64,000 nucleotides of DNA from Cladopsammia gracilis (GCA_022457155.1 JAJGOT010000497.1:124001-188000); one strand, 5' to 3'; positions 51,608 to 63,469 are shown, numbered from the stretch's first letter. Notes: a model not told the origin generated them from the letters alone. Program-made: numbers and translations.

Positions 51608-52093
51608 TCGAAGAAAATGGGCCGTTTTCCGTGTTTTTCGAGTTGTATTGCGAATGAAAAATTAAAAACGTAGCGTTTGGCGCGAAAGGTTAGCTTTTAA
51701 ATGTGGGTTAGGGAAACTGCGTCGATTAATCGACCAGAGAACTGAATAAATTGAAACTCACCGTTGATACTGTTGTAGTGTTTTTTACCCCGTTTTCCAC
51801 GCTGTTTGAGCAATACTGTGTAGAACTGAAAGTTGTCCCGAAAATTTGGAATATCTTCCCGATTTTTTCGGAGACATTCTCGCAAAAATTTCAAACTTCC
51901 CGAAATTTTAACAACATCTTATGTTTCCCCGAAAATTTTTCGAGTCTCCCGATTCCCGGCAAAATCTTCAGATTCCCGGAAGAATTTTGTTTTTCTCCCG
52001 AAACAGGCCTTCTTAGAGTTGTCACCCCCCGTTTGTGATGCGATGCGTTGAATCTTTGCTTAATTGGTGTATTATTGATTTCACGAAAGAAGA

Positions 52094-52499
52094 TCACGAA
52101 TGGTGCATACTGATTGCTACGCGGAACACTTCAGGGGTCTTTGTACACCTCGTAAATTCAGCGATATGCTTGATGATGTTTCCAAAGGGATCCTCTCCAT
52201 AATGCTTACGCCACAAAATACCCTGTAGAAAACCACGAGTTTTGGCGCAGTGATGCCATGCCATTACAACGTCTCTTCGAGCATCGCCACTCAAACCCGT
52301 CTCGCGATTTCGCGCGTTTCGTCCGGCTTAGTGCTTTGCAGCACTCAGGTCTAGGACACTTCACGGCCGACGCGAGTAGGTTCTGTCCCTTGCACCAATC
52401 TATGCACCGTTCGTGATCTTGTAATAGAGAACACAACGAAAACCAATTCAACTTGACAAGAGGACGAGAGGACGCACACGAAGGGACAGACGAAGACAT
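52094..52499 (-). pseudogene. internally deleted ISXO2/Merlin-type transposase relic
   Basis: The frame 52499-52206 has CIDWCKGQNLLA, CPRPECCKALSR, DGFEWRCSKRRCNG and SLRQNSWFS: a Cys4-type head followed by the R.gSWF block that precedes the catalytic domain in IS1595/ISXO2-like proteins. From about 52245 another frame gives LWRKHYGEDPFGNIIKHIAE, which fits the C-terminal end of such proteins. The catalytic core between is missing, so the gene is dead. The family call is from motif memory. Confidence 0.5.
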
Positions 52500-52687
52500 A
52501 GATGGACTGAGATGAAGACGGAGGTACTGTTGTCATAACGTTATGACAATAATAATAACAACACGGCAGAAAGTCGAAAGGAAACTGAAGGACGACTCAG
52601 TGAGAGAAATTTGCATGGAAATACGTTCCTTTTTATTCTCACAGTTAACCAATAGCAAAGACATGACAAGGATTCCTACGTGTAAAC

Positions 52688-52758
52688 AACCTCGTTCCCA
52701 GGGTCTCTCTTCTTCCCCCCCGGGGACGGGAAGAAGAGAGACCCTGGGAACGAGGTTG
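52688..52758. repeat. near-perfect 71-bp palindrome
   Basis: AACCTCGTTCCCAGGGTCTC continues to CTTCTTCCC, a short CCCCGGGGAC centre, then the exact complement to GAGGTT. Its end word resembles the ends of MITE copies A and B (AACCTCGTCCCCAGGGCC) and a half copy near 55977. Confidence 0.9.
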
Positions 52759-52867
52759 ACGTATAAACTGCCATGGGACTCAGTTAGGGTTGAATTGTTA
52801 TGTAGAGTTTTAGTAATTTACATAGAACACATGAATAAAATGTAATTATTGGTTGGTAACTTTCAAC

Positions 52868-52950
52868 GAGCTCTTGTAGTGTAGTTGTATAGCACATGGA
52901 CTAGTAATCCAGATGTGATCAAGGGGTCACGGTTCGAGATACCTTGCCAC
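52868..52950 (+). repeat. tRNA-like SINE head
   Basis: TAGTGTAGTTGTATAGCAC (box A-like), GGACTAGTAATCCAG (an anticodon-arm-like hairpin) and CACGGTTCGAGATACC (box B-like) are in tRNA order. The acceptor arms do not pair and the variable region is long, so a working tRNA gene is unlikely. The rest of the SINE cannot be delimited. Confidence 0.45.
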
Positions 52951-53691
52951 CGCAATAAAATGGTAAAAAGAAAACCGAGAAGAAGACTGGGACGAGAAAC
53001 TGAGGAGAGAAAAGACTGGGGAAAGAGGAACGGAGATGAGAAGGAGGAGAGAGCGGGAGGAAAGAAAAAAACGAGACGACGCAACTAAATCCATTTTTAT
53101 TGTTGAAGTAAGTAGCAACTAGTGATGCATATATTCAATACACGTGGGAATTGCCATTGTTTAAGAAAACAATAGCGCGCATACATAAGTAATGAAGTAT
53201 GCATGCATAATAAATGTACGTCAACTATAAAAACAAAGGCATCTACACCAAATTGAAGAAACGTTGACTCGTGAAAAGCATAAACCATGAACGATGAGAC
53301 CGAATGGAATTCTGGGTAGGCAGCATTGGCAAGCTTGTAATATTCTATTTCTTGATAATCACGATGTTTTCTTTGTTTGAGACATTTAAGAGCATGATTT
53401 ATGCATCCTGTGTTAATATAATGTATATTCGATGTCACAGACGAAGATTAAATTTTCCAACTTCCCAGTAAACCTTTGGGTCGCATCGTTCATGGTTTAT
53501 GCTTTTTACCCGACAACGTTTCTTCAATTTGGTATATACTCAAAACTATGAGTATTGCGAAACGGACCGCATATGTGATACATACGCCCTCAGCTGACTG
53601 CAATATACCTGGCATCACATATTGCTGTTGGCCGAAGTAACTATCTAACATATTTACTATTCAATACCCAGTGCCATTGTTCATTCTCTTT

Positions 53692-54952
53692 TGAATCCGC
53701 AACTTTTTTGTTGCAGATTAGAAAATATTCGCGTCCACACGTATTCGAATCGTATTTGCCCATCCACACGTCCACCGCGGTCAAACGTCCGAGGCGTTTT
53801 TTCACGTTTTATTTCGTGGGATTTTATTTAATATTAAATCGAAATAGTCGCAAGAATGTATAAAAAATTAGTTGACGTTACTATCTTTTAATTTTTCTCA
53901 AAATGGTGAGCTTTTTTTCCGTTGAAAAGTGATTAAAACTCTTTGCGCCTGATCAAAATTCATGTTGGCAAATGGCGCCGACAATTCTGCAGTTCACAGT
54001 TTTTAAACGATTAGAACTTTTTTAGTAAACTTTTAAAAAGTTTGGTAAATTGACAGTGTATTGGCAATATATTAAACTTTAAACAGTGAAAATGACAACC
54101 TTAACTTTTAAGTACTTTTTGCAACTTTTGCAAATTTCTCTCGTTTGACCGCGGTTAAGTCCACATGTATCCGGATTCGCTCTAGTTAGTACCCAGGGCT
54201 CCTCTTTGATTGTTGTCAACAGCCTGTATGCGCAAAGGCCAACATTTTGTGCGCCGCGTTGTGCGAGTTTGGCGGCAAATTCGATTGCTTTCACCAAGTT
54301 CAACTGTAAACACGTTATTAGACTTGAAATAGGGAGCTTAAGCAACCACGACGCCGACGGCAGCGAGAACGGCACAAAACAATATGTTTAATGAGCGAAA
54401 AAACTGCTTCTGCACGTGCGTTTTACATTTTAGTACATTTCTTTGCCGTTTCCTGCAAAACAACGACATCAAATGATCAAATTAGAGGTTTTGTGGAGGA
54501 CGTGAACACACGGCGGTTAATATGCCTTTCTCCAGCTCCTGGACAATCCAGTCACATTAGCCAAACTAAACAAATTGAAGTAACTGCAAAGTAGTTTAAA
54601 ATAGCGCGAATCCTTTTTTCAAGTGACGTTTTCCTTGGCGTTGCCGTCGTCGTTGCTTAAACTCTTTATTCAATAAGTCCAAGTAGAAGTGAAGCGATAA
54701 CATTTCGGTCAGTCATGTTGAATAGGCGAGCCGATACTGTTACGTCAGCGTATTAAAAAATATCTGGATTCGACCGTCAACACACGATGCCGTACTCGTA
54801 GCGTATTCAAAAATTTTCACTCTGGAGAGCGGTTTCAAAAAGTTGCGGATTCGTTAGCCTAATTCTCCGGATACGTGTGGACGGAAGGCCAATCCGCAAC
54901 AAAAAAAGTTGCGGATTCAAAAATATCTGGATACGTGCGGACGGGGCCAAAA
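53692..54952. repeat. element with inverted TGAATCCGCAAC termini
   Basis: Left TGAATCCGCAACTTTTTTGT with CGTCCACACGTATTCG; right ACAAAAAAAGTTGCGGATTC with GGATACGTGCGGACG, inverted. The right side has a second nested copy (54832-54900). The interior ~1.1 kb has no transposase frame. Resembles hAT-like MITEs in style; superfamily not determined. Confidence 0.55.
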
Positions 54953-54999
54953 ACACTGATTGCAGGCGCCCCTTCTGCTTTGTTCCTGAACGCACAGAA

Positions 55000-55080
55000 G
55001 AATATAATTAGTACTTGTTGATCAGCTCAACTGAGAATTGGTGACTGAGACGCCTAGCGTGAGCCTTGCGGTAGCGTTTC

Positions 55081-55112
<32 letters not shown>

Positions 55113-57460
55113 TGGTTTTAAATATTTTTTCAACGAGTAGGTGTCTAAACTACTGCAAAACAATGTGCAGTGTGAGAAATTGCTGCCTGCCTCAGTAGCT
55201 ATCTAATACTTAAACACGAAGTTCCGGTATAAAAGGCTAAGCTCCTCCCCCATTTCACACCTTTTGGGTGTGAAATGCAAATTAAGGCGTCTTTCAGTCA
55301 CAAAACGTGGTTAACTTACGTGTCCTTTAAATATAATTTGCTTCAAAAATCGAATTAAACCAATATTTTACCGAAGCAAAGAAAGAAATAGAAGTTCATA
55401 AAGACTTCTGATATAACTTTCATAAAGTTTTTCCAAATTGTGTTAGCAATGGTCTTGGTAATGACGCATGTTGTTTGTCAGTTGTTAATGCTTCAGTGGT
55501 TGATTGGCGACTGGAGGTTGGAATGGCCAGGCCAGGCTCCTTTTATACCGGAACTTTGTGTACAAGCATTATTTTGACTGGATCAATGTGATAATATCTC
55601 CCGAGAGGGAGAAGGAAAAATATCTGAGTCCGCGGGATTCGTTTCCTGTCCGGAACTCAGATTTCCTTTTTTCTTCTTTTTCTTTGTCCTCACGCTCATG
55701 ACATAAGATCACTTTTATTTTGTTATTCCTTTCCGAGGTCAAAATTCCGCTTCTTACATTATTTATCATCTCATATGACGCTCCAACAGTGCCGAGCCTA
55801 GCAGTTAATGCAGGACACTTGTACGATTTTTTTTCTTTGTCCCACGCTCGTGACACCATCTTTGTACATTATTTATGCCTAATATTCTTGGTATCCCTGT
55901 TAGACTATGTGTGTGTGTTATTCATTTTCCCCCTTACTTTTTGCAGGGGCATGGCCAAGAAACTGATACCTACTCTACCTCGTTCCCAGGGAGAAAGAGA
56001 GAGGACCATGGGAACAGGATTGGTCCGTACTCCAAATACAAATGACATAGTGCTGTTTAAGATCGTTTAGCGCTGAAGAAGGACGGTTTGGACAGTATTG
56101 CATGTAAGCGGGTCCCGAGTTTATGGTTAGGGCTAGAGGCCAGGGTAAGGATCAAGACATTTGATGGGGACTTACATGGAAAATTGATGTTGCATTGTGT
56201 AGCTTTCACGGGTGCACGTGTGTTCTACTTGTAGCAATCTTTACAGAGCAGTATTTGTGTTCCTGTTCAATTACTTTATCAGAGCAGCGCGACTTCTTAT
56301 TAAACGATACCAACTACTAAATCAATGTTTGTAATTTAGTAGCGTTGTATCACGATAAGTACGTATTATTTTCCATTAAAAATGGATACTACATTGTGTA
56401 CTCAGTATTCATTTGTAATATAAAAGAGATCATGATTACACAAGTATAACTGACATGGACAGTGAAAAGAATTCACTATTTTCCAAGGAACTGATCCTAA
56501 TTCAAGAAATTATTAACCTTTATGAAATCAGTCATTAAGAATTCATAAGGGAATTCATAAGGGAAATGAAATACAAGAGAAATGATAGTTTAATGAGAGT
56601 TGGTAAATCCTGATAAAGAACAGCTATATACTGTATTATCGGTACATAATGCTAATAGGAATGCTAAATACAGTTCGACCGCTCATATCAGTTTTATCTA
56701 TTATTGGTTTACAATGCCTAACTCGTCCAGCACTGAACTTCATATTACGAGAAATAAAAACACTAAACTATACAAATTAATGTAATTGATGGATAGTAGT
56801 CATATATGTAATTAATCCTGTAGTCATAGTAGCAATGCATTCATAGGGAAAGTGCTTTATTTTGTCCATAAATGGTACAACAATGGCTAAAGTACGTACC
56901 TCAAAACTATTACAAAGACATCAACAGATTCAGAAAAGACCGATCAGAATCAAAATACACCGTCAGATCTTAGCCTTAACATCTATCAATTATTATTAAA
57001 TCTTCAGATCAGAGTTACATTTCGCTGCGAAGAAATCAGTTCTAATCTGGTCACATTTTACACCCCTTCAGGTGTTTAACTGTAAGTCATTTAATAATCC
57101 AACTTTAGCATTTTAGCGAGTTTTAGTTTTATGGTTTGACTTTAAAGAGAGAACTTTGATTTTGAAGTCACTCCAACGAAAAAGCGCCAAAAATTACGTT
57201 CATTCGATCCCAATCGCTCCAAAACTTCGCTCGAGTAAAGAGCGAGGCCGTTCCTTTCTACGCATTTAACATTCAGCTCCAAAACCGCAGTCATCGCCTC
57301 GTTAAGACGATAAATACAACCAGAAATTCAAACTTCTTCCTTCCTTCGATGCGTTATAGCACGAAGGAGGCTACTGGCGGTTGTTGGATTGAACAAAACA
57401 AATGAATTCAAAAATTGAATTCCACGCATGCGTGCAATTGTAATAGAAAAAACATATTGG
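55000..57460. other. intergenic, no gene seen
   Basis: Between the TRAF-type 3' end and the transposase relic. It has a degenerate CCTCGTTCCCAGGGAGAAAG half-palindrome at 55978 and a 13-bp GGGAATTCATAAG-type direct repeat near 56540. Nothing coding that I can support. Confidence 0.5.
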
Positions 57461-57471
57461 CAAAATAAAAT

Positions 57472-57621
57472 GGGTGTCAGTAAAACGCGGGATCGGGGCC
57501 GGGGTCGGGGTGGGATTAGGTCTAGGATTAGGTATGGGATTATATATAATCCCTTTACCTAATCCTAACACTATGCCTAATCCCATACCTAATCCTAGAC
57601 CTAATCCCACCCCTGACACCC
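57472..57621. mobile_element. 150-bp foldback with 9-bp target duplication
   Basis: AAATAAAAT occurs at 57463-57471 and 57622-57630. The element begins GGGTGTCAG and ends in the inverted TGACACCC. Its arms are made of variants of GGATTAGGT / ACCTAATCC units (GTGGGATTAGGTCTAGGATT ... complement), folding around ATTATATATAAT. No gene. Confidence 0.8.
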
Positions 57622-57839
57622 AAATAAAATTGAATTTTTTTGTGAAAGTGTCAAGTAAAATTCATCGGTTGTTTAAAGAGCTATAAACACTTTAATGGCT
57701 GTTTATTTCTTATGTCACGATAAAATCTTATACAAATCCTTATATTTTTGTTGTTGAGAATTCCTGCTGTGAGCCTGCACTCCCTGTGCCTAAGGTATTG
57801 ACCGAGTGCCTGGGCTCTTATGCATGTTACAAGCCTTTG

Positions 57840-58460
57840 TTATGGCGGGGAAATTTCCACCTGAAGAAACCCGGTGTTATCTACCAGGTAGCGCCTTGTT
57901 AACAGTTCAGAATGAGACATAAATTTTTCTAGGCCAATTCGCTGAGTTTCTTCATTCTTAGGTCTTGAAAAATTAAACAGAAGATGCTGCCAAAAGTGCA
58001 TGAGGGCTTCCGGTTTTAAGGGATCGACATTTTCTTGCTGATCAATCAACGTAAACTTAACTCTCCCTGGCCAAGGCCAGGGTAATATAGCGTCGTATCT
58101 ACTTTTCATGCTACCGATAAAGACCGATAGATAATTATTTTCACCATCACCATATCCGTTAGGAAATAGTGATATTTCCACTTGGTAGCCATAACTTTCT
58201 ATGCAGAATGGGAAGCTTCGTAGTTCCTTCTTTTGCCCTGTCTTCGCTTTCCTGATGACTTCGCTAAATTTGTCAATCTTCCAAACAAATTTCTTTGTGC
58301 CAACTTTTTCCGTCAGTTTCCTTAATTCGTCCTGTGAAGTCTTTAACTCGACTTGTGTCTTTCTTAACTGAACTTGTGTTTCGTTCAACCGAGCACAAGC
58401 TAAGTCAAGATGGACTAGCATGGCAGTTTCTAGATGGGATTGCACGTTTTTCCTCTGAAC
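57840..58460 (-). CDS. TRAF-like terminal exon: coiled coil and MATH domain
   Basis: The acceptor TTTATCCTCTCAG is above 58460. It begins VQRKNVQSHLETAMLVHL, finishing the last zinc finger, then the coiled coil and the MATH domain; 207 codons with the stop. The MATH fold covers about the last 150 residues. NWxxF-type residues and the double WP (PWPWPG) where TRAFs have L-WPF are visible. Confidence 0.93.
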   Translation of the reverse strand, partial: VQRKNVQSHLETAMLVHLDLACARLNETQVQLRKTQVELKTSQDELRKLTEKVGTKKFVWKIDKFSEVIRKAKTGQKKELRSFPFCIESYGYQVEISLFPNGYGDGENNYLSVFIGSMKSRYDAILPWPWPGRVKFTLIDQQENVDPLKPEALMHFWQHLLFNFSRPKNEETQRIGLEKFMSHSELLTRRYLVDNTGFLQVEISPP

Positions 58461-60747
58461 CTGAGAGGATAAAGATGCTTGAATTTACTGAATGATTGTG
58501 AAAACGTTTGCACTTTAATTATGTAACGTTATCTGAAAACAAATGTCTTACATTTGTGGAAACAAAAGCGAGTAAACATAGTTTATTCATCGAAAAGTTG
58601 TCAGCGATATGGCTGGGTAATTTTACGAGTCAATTTCTATTTTTGCGAGCATTAACTGATAAATACTGACGAGTAAAAATATCTAGCCATATTAAATATC
58701 TTTCCGTTGAATGAATTGTTTGACACCACGGTTCATTGTACACAAACCTTTTCGTCGCAGTCAATGTTGAAATAGGGACAGAAGATCAAGGTCAGTGGAC
58801 ACTGGTTTGCAATGTGATTTGGAATCTGAAAAAAAGAAACAATTGATCAAGCTGATCATGTAGTTGCACAATGATGAGAAAACGTGAACAAATATTAAAC
58901 AATACTCTTTACCACCATAACAAGCTAAAAATACTTTACATAATAATGGAAATGCACATTTGCTTGTCTTGTAGAGATTGACGTTTATTTCTATATTATT
59001 TTGTATTTTCTCATCGGCGTACGGGAAAACTTTTGGCTGGGGGGGGGGTGGGGGGGGCTGAACTTAATTTGCCCGAATGAAACTCGTGACGTCATGTTTA
59101 TTCGTCACGATGATGATTCTAGCACTCGCTGACATTTTACTTTTCTACTGCTGTGAACGATCCGAGACTGAGCTTCTACATCTGTCATTCTTCGCACTTC
59201 ACACGGTACCGATAAGATATTTTACGAGACTTCAACGAAGACATACTTTAATCGACCAGATACCAACCACACATAATAAGCAAGATGGTCGCCAAATGTT
59301 ATACTTAGTTTCAGTCCCTGCGCTAGGATGATTCTAGAAGGTTCATTTGGTTTACATGGGTAAATGCGGCTTCCAGGATTAACTTTTCATTTGGTTTTCA
59401 GGATGACCCCAGTACCTTTGAGTTCGGCGTGGTTGCAAAGCAAGACGGTGGGCGACAATAACAAAAGAGAAGATAACCCTGGGGCTCCCGAGGCCGTTTA
59501 CATGGAGCTAAGATGATCTTAGCGCTAGGATCATCCTTCCTCTCAGATAGGATGATCCGTGCTTCACGGCTCTATCACCTCCAATAACCCGAACTTTTTG
59601 TTACCTCTAAATACATTATGCATCCCTTGAAAACAACCCTGCATTAATTCATCCTAGCTAGTTCAAACTAAGCCACAAATATAAGTATTGTCGAAAAGAA
59701 AAGGTAATAAATACGGTTTGATCAATGAAAATACAACGGCTTTTCAAAAGCTCGTTTACACATACGACGTAAGCATAAGCATCAGAAACCTACTGAAATC
59801 GGTGCGACGCAAGCCAAAGGCAACATGATAGCAAAAGTAAATGTGTTCTTTTTTCTAAGCTCTTGCGCTTGTGACTTGGGTCTCCAGTGCAAACCGAAAT
59901 GATACAGGCACTGAAAACCCCCTGTGGCGCCCACTGGGGGTTGGGCGAGAAAGCCGCGGCTGACACTTCAGATTTGCATAAGCGCAGGCGTCCACCACGT
60001 TAAACTCTCGTCATGATTTTGTCCCCTGCTATGTTACTTTGTGCTCTGTTTTACTGCACGCGTAAACACTCTTGGGCTAATACTAGCGCTTATACTTATG
60101 CGTATGTCCTACTTGTAACACAGCCGTTAGAGAAGTCTTACATGCATATACAGCGGAGTGACTTTGATTTGAAAAGCGTTTTTTTAAGGTAGAAAAAAAT
60201 TGTAATGATTATATCGTACATGGTGTATGATACTGATTAACAGTATCACCGACGTTCTTGATGCCGACCCGTGATTGTAATTTTATTATGTTTGCAATCA
60301 TCGACACTTTCAGTTCACTGTTCTTTGCCTGCTCAGAAAATCTTTACGATTTATTATATAATGGCTGCCTGCTTCTCTTTAGCAAGCCCCTATGGTTATT
60401 CCAGGCAGCCAGTACTCCATTTAAATTTTCATTTCTTTCTCTCAAATGCAAACTATTTTGCTTGAGTACAAGTAAAGGTTGTTGTTATTGTGATTCTCTC
60501 TCTTATTATTTGGCAAATGAAATATGTACATGGCAAATGATTCCTGGTTGCATTAGCCAGCAAGAAACTAACTTGCGAATACCACTACCTCTAATTGTTT
60601 GATGCTCGTAGCGGAGCGATTGGAGGCCATGGTATTCACAGGCTGCCTCGGGTCAACAATGAAATTTCATACCATTTCCCTGGGAATTGAAAGACCACAA
60701 TTGTTGGAGCAATTCACTGGAAATTTCTTGCATTTTCCGTTGTGATC
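57840..60747 (-). CDS. TRAF-like protein, 3' three exons
   Basis: Minus-strand exons 60673-60747, 58748-58825 and 57840-58460 join at phase 0 and give about 257 residues to TAA 57840-57842. The first two encode TRAF-type zinc-finger pieces (HNGKCKKFPVNCSNNCG; IANQCPLTLIFCPYFNIDC). The last has a Leu/Gln/Lys coiled coil (LNETQVQLRKTQVELKTSQD) and a MATH/TRAF-C domain (FVWKIDKFSEVIRKAKTG; PFCIESYGYQVEISLFPNGY; YLSVFIGSMKSRYD; VKFTLIDQQ; FLQVEI). TRAF proteins trimerise through this region and link TNF/Toll-type receptors to signalling. The RING and first zinc fingers should lie to the right, beyond a LINE insertion or the window edge; I do not see them. Confidence 0.9.
58748..58825 (-). CDS. 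TRAF-like zinc-finger exon
   Basis: The acceptor CTTTTTTTCAG is above 58825 and the donor GTTTGT at 58742-58747. 26 codons: IPNHIANQCPLTLIFCPYFN then IDCDEK. The H..xxC....CPY....C spacing is that of TRAF-type zinc fingers. Confidence 0.9.
58826..60672 (-). other. TRAF-like intron
   Basis: No gene. It has a G-rich run at 59040-59058, a GCTAAGATGATCTTAGCGCTAGGATCATCC hairpin-like stretch near 59508-59540, and the inverted words ACATACGACGTAAGCATAAG (59761) / CTTATACTTATGCGTATGTC (60089), which may bound a MITE. Confidence 0.55.
60673..60747 (-). CDS. TRAF-like zinc-finger exon
   Basis: The acceptor TACTTTTTGCAG is above 60747 and the donor GTATGA at 60667-60672. 25 codons: DHNGKCKKFPVNCSNNCGLS then IPREM. 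C..FPV.C...CG is the opening of a TRAF-type finger, continued by the next exon. Confidence 0.88.
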
Positions 60748-61493
60748 CTGCAAAAAGTAATTAAAGAATGAATTTTTCATGTACATTAGCAGCTATAAAG
60801 GAAGCCTTAAATACGGGAAATCAAAATGCTTTTTTGTCTAAAAACACGTTCCTGATGTCTCTATTGAATGATAACCAGCTGATTATGAAACGGTTGTGTT
60901 ACTTGACCCATTAAGAACAACCAAATTTTTTAACAAAAATCGCTGACCATCCAATTAATGAGTTCACGCTACCATTGTCTTACAAGTAAAGAAATGTTAT
61001 GCGTAGCTGGCAATATCATTCGCGGTAGAGCGGGCGTTTTGGCCCTCTACCTGGTATGAAGCCGGGAAGGGAATGGGGAGGGGTCTTTTTTGGGAGAAAC
61101 GTAACAAATAGTAAGGCTCTGGCCAAACGGAGATGCGAGTCATTGTTACCGTCAAGTTTGCCCATTATTTGCAGGTATTTGTGTTTACTTTCGACGACTC
61201 GAATTCGAACCCAGTTCCGCGAAAGTTTTCTCACACTTTGCGTGGCTTGCCAACGCAGGTTGTCGCAAGTTTTTTTTTTTTACAACCTTTATTTTATTAA
61301 TTATACAGCAAATAAAGGAATAACAAATACAACAACTAATAACAAAAAATAATAAATACAGAAATATTGAATAAAATAAATCACGCAACTTTTGGCACAT
61401 TTACTTTGAATGGGCTGGTAAAATTATAAGTTGACACATTAGATAAAATATTAAACGATTACTTTAAAATAACTTGAAGGGGGCTCTAGGACA

Positions 61494-62561
61494 CTATAGA
61501 TAGGGTAATAGAGGCTCCCATTTTTTGTTTGGAATTGTGTTTCTATACGTCTCGATGTCTTTAATATCCTTTAAATGTTTCAGAAATCCACTAAGTTTAA
61601 GAATATGTCGTTTTTGTTTGCAAAGCCATATATAATGTTTAGCACATAGACAAAAAAAATTGATTTGAAGCTTAAATTTACAAATGTCCGGCCTCAGACC
61701 CAGAGCAGTAATCAAAGATAAGGTTTGATCTTTTGGAAAGATTTGACAAGATTGTAACCAACACTTAAAGTTATGCCAGAAGTCGCCAGATATCGAACAT
61801 TGCCAAAAAAGATGAATTAGTTTTTCTTTTTCAGCCTGGCAAAAGGTACATTTATCGTTGTCCACAAGTCCAATCTTCTTTAGAAAGTCATTAGTGGATA
61901 GTCAGCGATGTAGAAATTTAAAATGAAAAGCTATAAGTTTTGAGCTTTTAGTGCAGTAAAAAGGTAATTGGAAAGCTGCTCCCCAATCAATATCATTATC
62001 CGTTATAGTTATAGCATCCTCTAGCCATTTTTGCTGGCTTACGTTTGGTCTTTCGCTCTTTTTTTCGACAAGGTTTTTGTATGCTAAGCTACAAGATTTT
62101 TCGGTGGATAAAAATTTTGTCAAAAAAGTATCCGCACCTTCGGTTGAGTTTCTTGTGCAATCGGGAAAGAGCTTTTGCAGACTTTTTAACGCAGATATTA
62201 TTCCAAAGTAAGAGAGAGGGCGGGCATTCAGGTTATAATTCTCTTGAAAGGCTTTAAGCGAAAGGAATTGAAAGGAGTCGTCCATAAGATGTTTTACCTT
62301 TGTTATACCTTTCTGAAACCACTCTCTAAAGAACACTGGTCTGTTTCCCATTCGTATGAGAGAATTATACCAAAGAGGATGTGATTTGGATCTCAAAATT
62401 GCTCCCTTTGTCCGGTATTCAATAATCTTCTCCAGTTCACGTCTCTTTAACTCGAGGTCTGCCCATAATTCTGTTTTAACATCATCTCCAATCTCCGCAA
62501 TGCTGAGACGTTTATCTATATCTGCTATTGAGTTTTCAATTTGCTCTTCTGTTTTGAGCAT
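61494..62561 (-). pseudogene. LINE ORF2 C-terminal part, core deleted
   Basis: Two frames: 62561-61902 (QIENSIADIDKRLSIAEIG then the deletion joint, then RPVFFREWFQKGITKVKHLM and LPFYCTKSSKLIAFHFKFLH) and 61865-61494 with the zinc knuckle. A short frameshift/stop near 61900 separates them. The missing portion corresponds to several hundred residues of fingers and palm. Confidence 0.8.
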
Positions 62562-62789
62562 TTTTTCTTTTTCTTAGCCCCATATTTCAAAGATTCTTCT
62601 CTCACTTGTATAGTTCAGTTTTACCATTTCCCATAATAAACTGGGAGACGTTAAAACATCTGAAGCATATTCATCCTTGGTTTGTTGAATGGTCAGTTTT
62701 ATTTGGTTTATGAATTCAATCTCGGTTAGAAAGGATGTGTTAAGTTTCCAAAAACGAAATTTGTAAGGTAATCATTGAATGGTCCGTTT

Positions 62790-63462
62790 TATATCCAGGT
62801 GCTATATCCGCGCAAACAGTATTACACATAGTACTTTGGCTTATAAGAAAAAAGTCAAGCCTACATTGAATTTCAGGTTTTTTTTGTCACCATGTATATC
62901 TATAACTATCTGGATTCATGGCTCTCCATGCGTCAATTAGATCTAAGTGCTCACAGGATTCACATACAGTGTCTCGCGCTTTTTTATGAGTTCTGGCAAG
63001 GCCACCCTTCTTGTCTTTTTCGACGTCAAGAACCAAATTAAAATCACCGCCGATTATTAGCTCCTCGCAATTAAATCTGTTCAGCTGTTCAAAAACATTA
63101 ATGAAAAAATTTGGATTATCATTGTTTGGGGCATATATGTTAACTAACGTAAAGCATTTTGCATTCGTGGATAAATCGCATATTAGAAAACGCCCCTCGG
63201 GATCAGCATAGGTGGCTATGATTTGGAAATTAAAATTATTGTTGAATAGTATGGCAACACCTGCTTGTTTGCTTGAGCAACAACTAAATAAAGCTTCATA
63301 GCCCCACTCTGCCCGCCAATCATGAATATTGTCTTCAGTACAATGCGCTTCTTGGATGAAATATACCGACATTTTTTTGGATCTCAGCCAATTGAACGAT
63401 TCTCGTCTTTTGGTCTTGTCTCCTAGTCCCCAAACATTTACAGAAGCTATTTTAAAATCCAT
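62790..63462 (-). pseudogene. LINE endonuclease domain with premature stop
   Basis: Starts MDFKIASVNVWGLGDKTKRR, with FIQEAHC, NIYAPN, IIGGDFN and, past a TGA where Trp is expected at 62887-62889, RLDFFLIS and TDHSMI. These are the ordered catalytic blocks of the exonuclease-endonuclease-phosphatase family found in L1-type LINEs (N, E, D/N and DH residues). Confidence 0.88.
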
Positions 63463-63469
63463 AAGTTAA

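Larger units (their letters stand above)
61269..63462 (-). mobile_element. L1/Tx1-like LINE, reverse transcriptase core deleted
   Basis: On the minus strand: an apurinic-type endonuclease (63462 to about 62790), a pre-RT region, then a direct jump near 62390 (ILRSK to HPLWYNSLIRMG) that skips all catalytic RT motifs, a thumb/connection region, and a C-terminal zinc knuckle CTFCQAEKEKLIHLFWQC. The 3' UTR ends with AATAAAATAAAGG and a 12-base poly(A) (seen as T at 61270-61281). In-frame stops lie at 62887-62889 and about 62575. Not active. No 5' end or target duplication found. Confidence 0.85.

Noticed and set aside
59077..59331. 84-codon frame with a signal-peptide-like start
   Set aside because: It lies in repeat-like intron sequence with no family, splice or context support.
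60258..60602. 114-codon Cys/Phe-rich frame on the + strand
   Set aside because: No homology that I recognise, lies antisense in a TRAF intron, and has no splice or promoter evidence.
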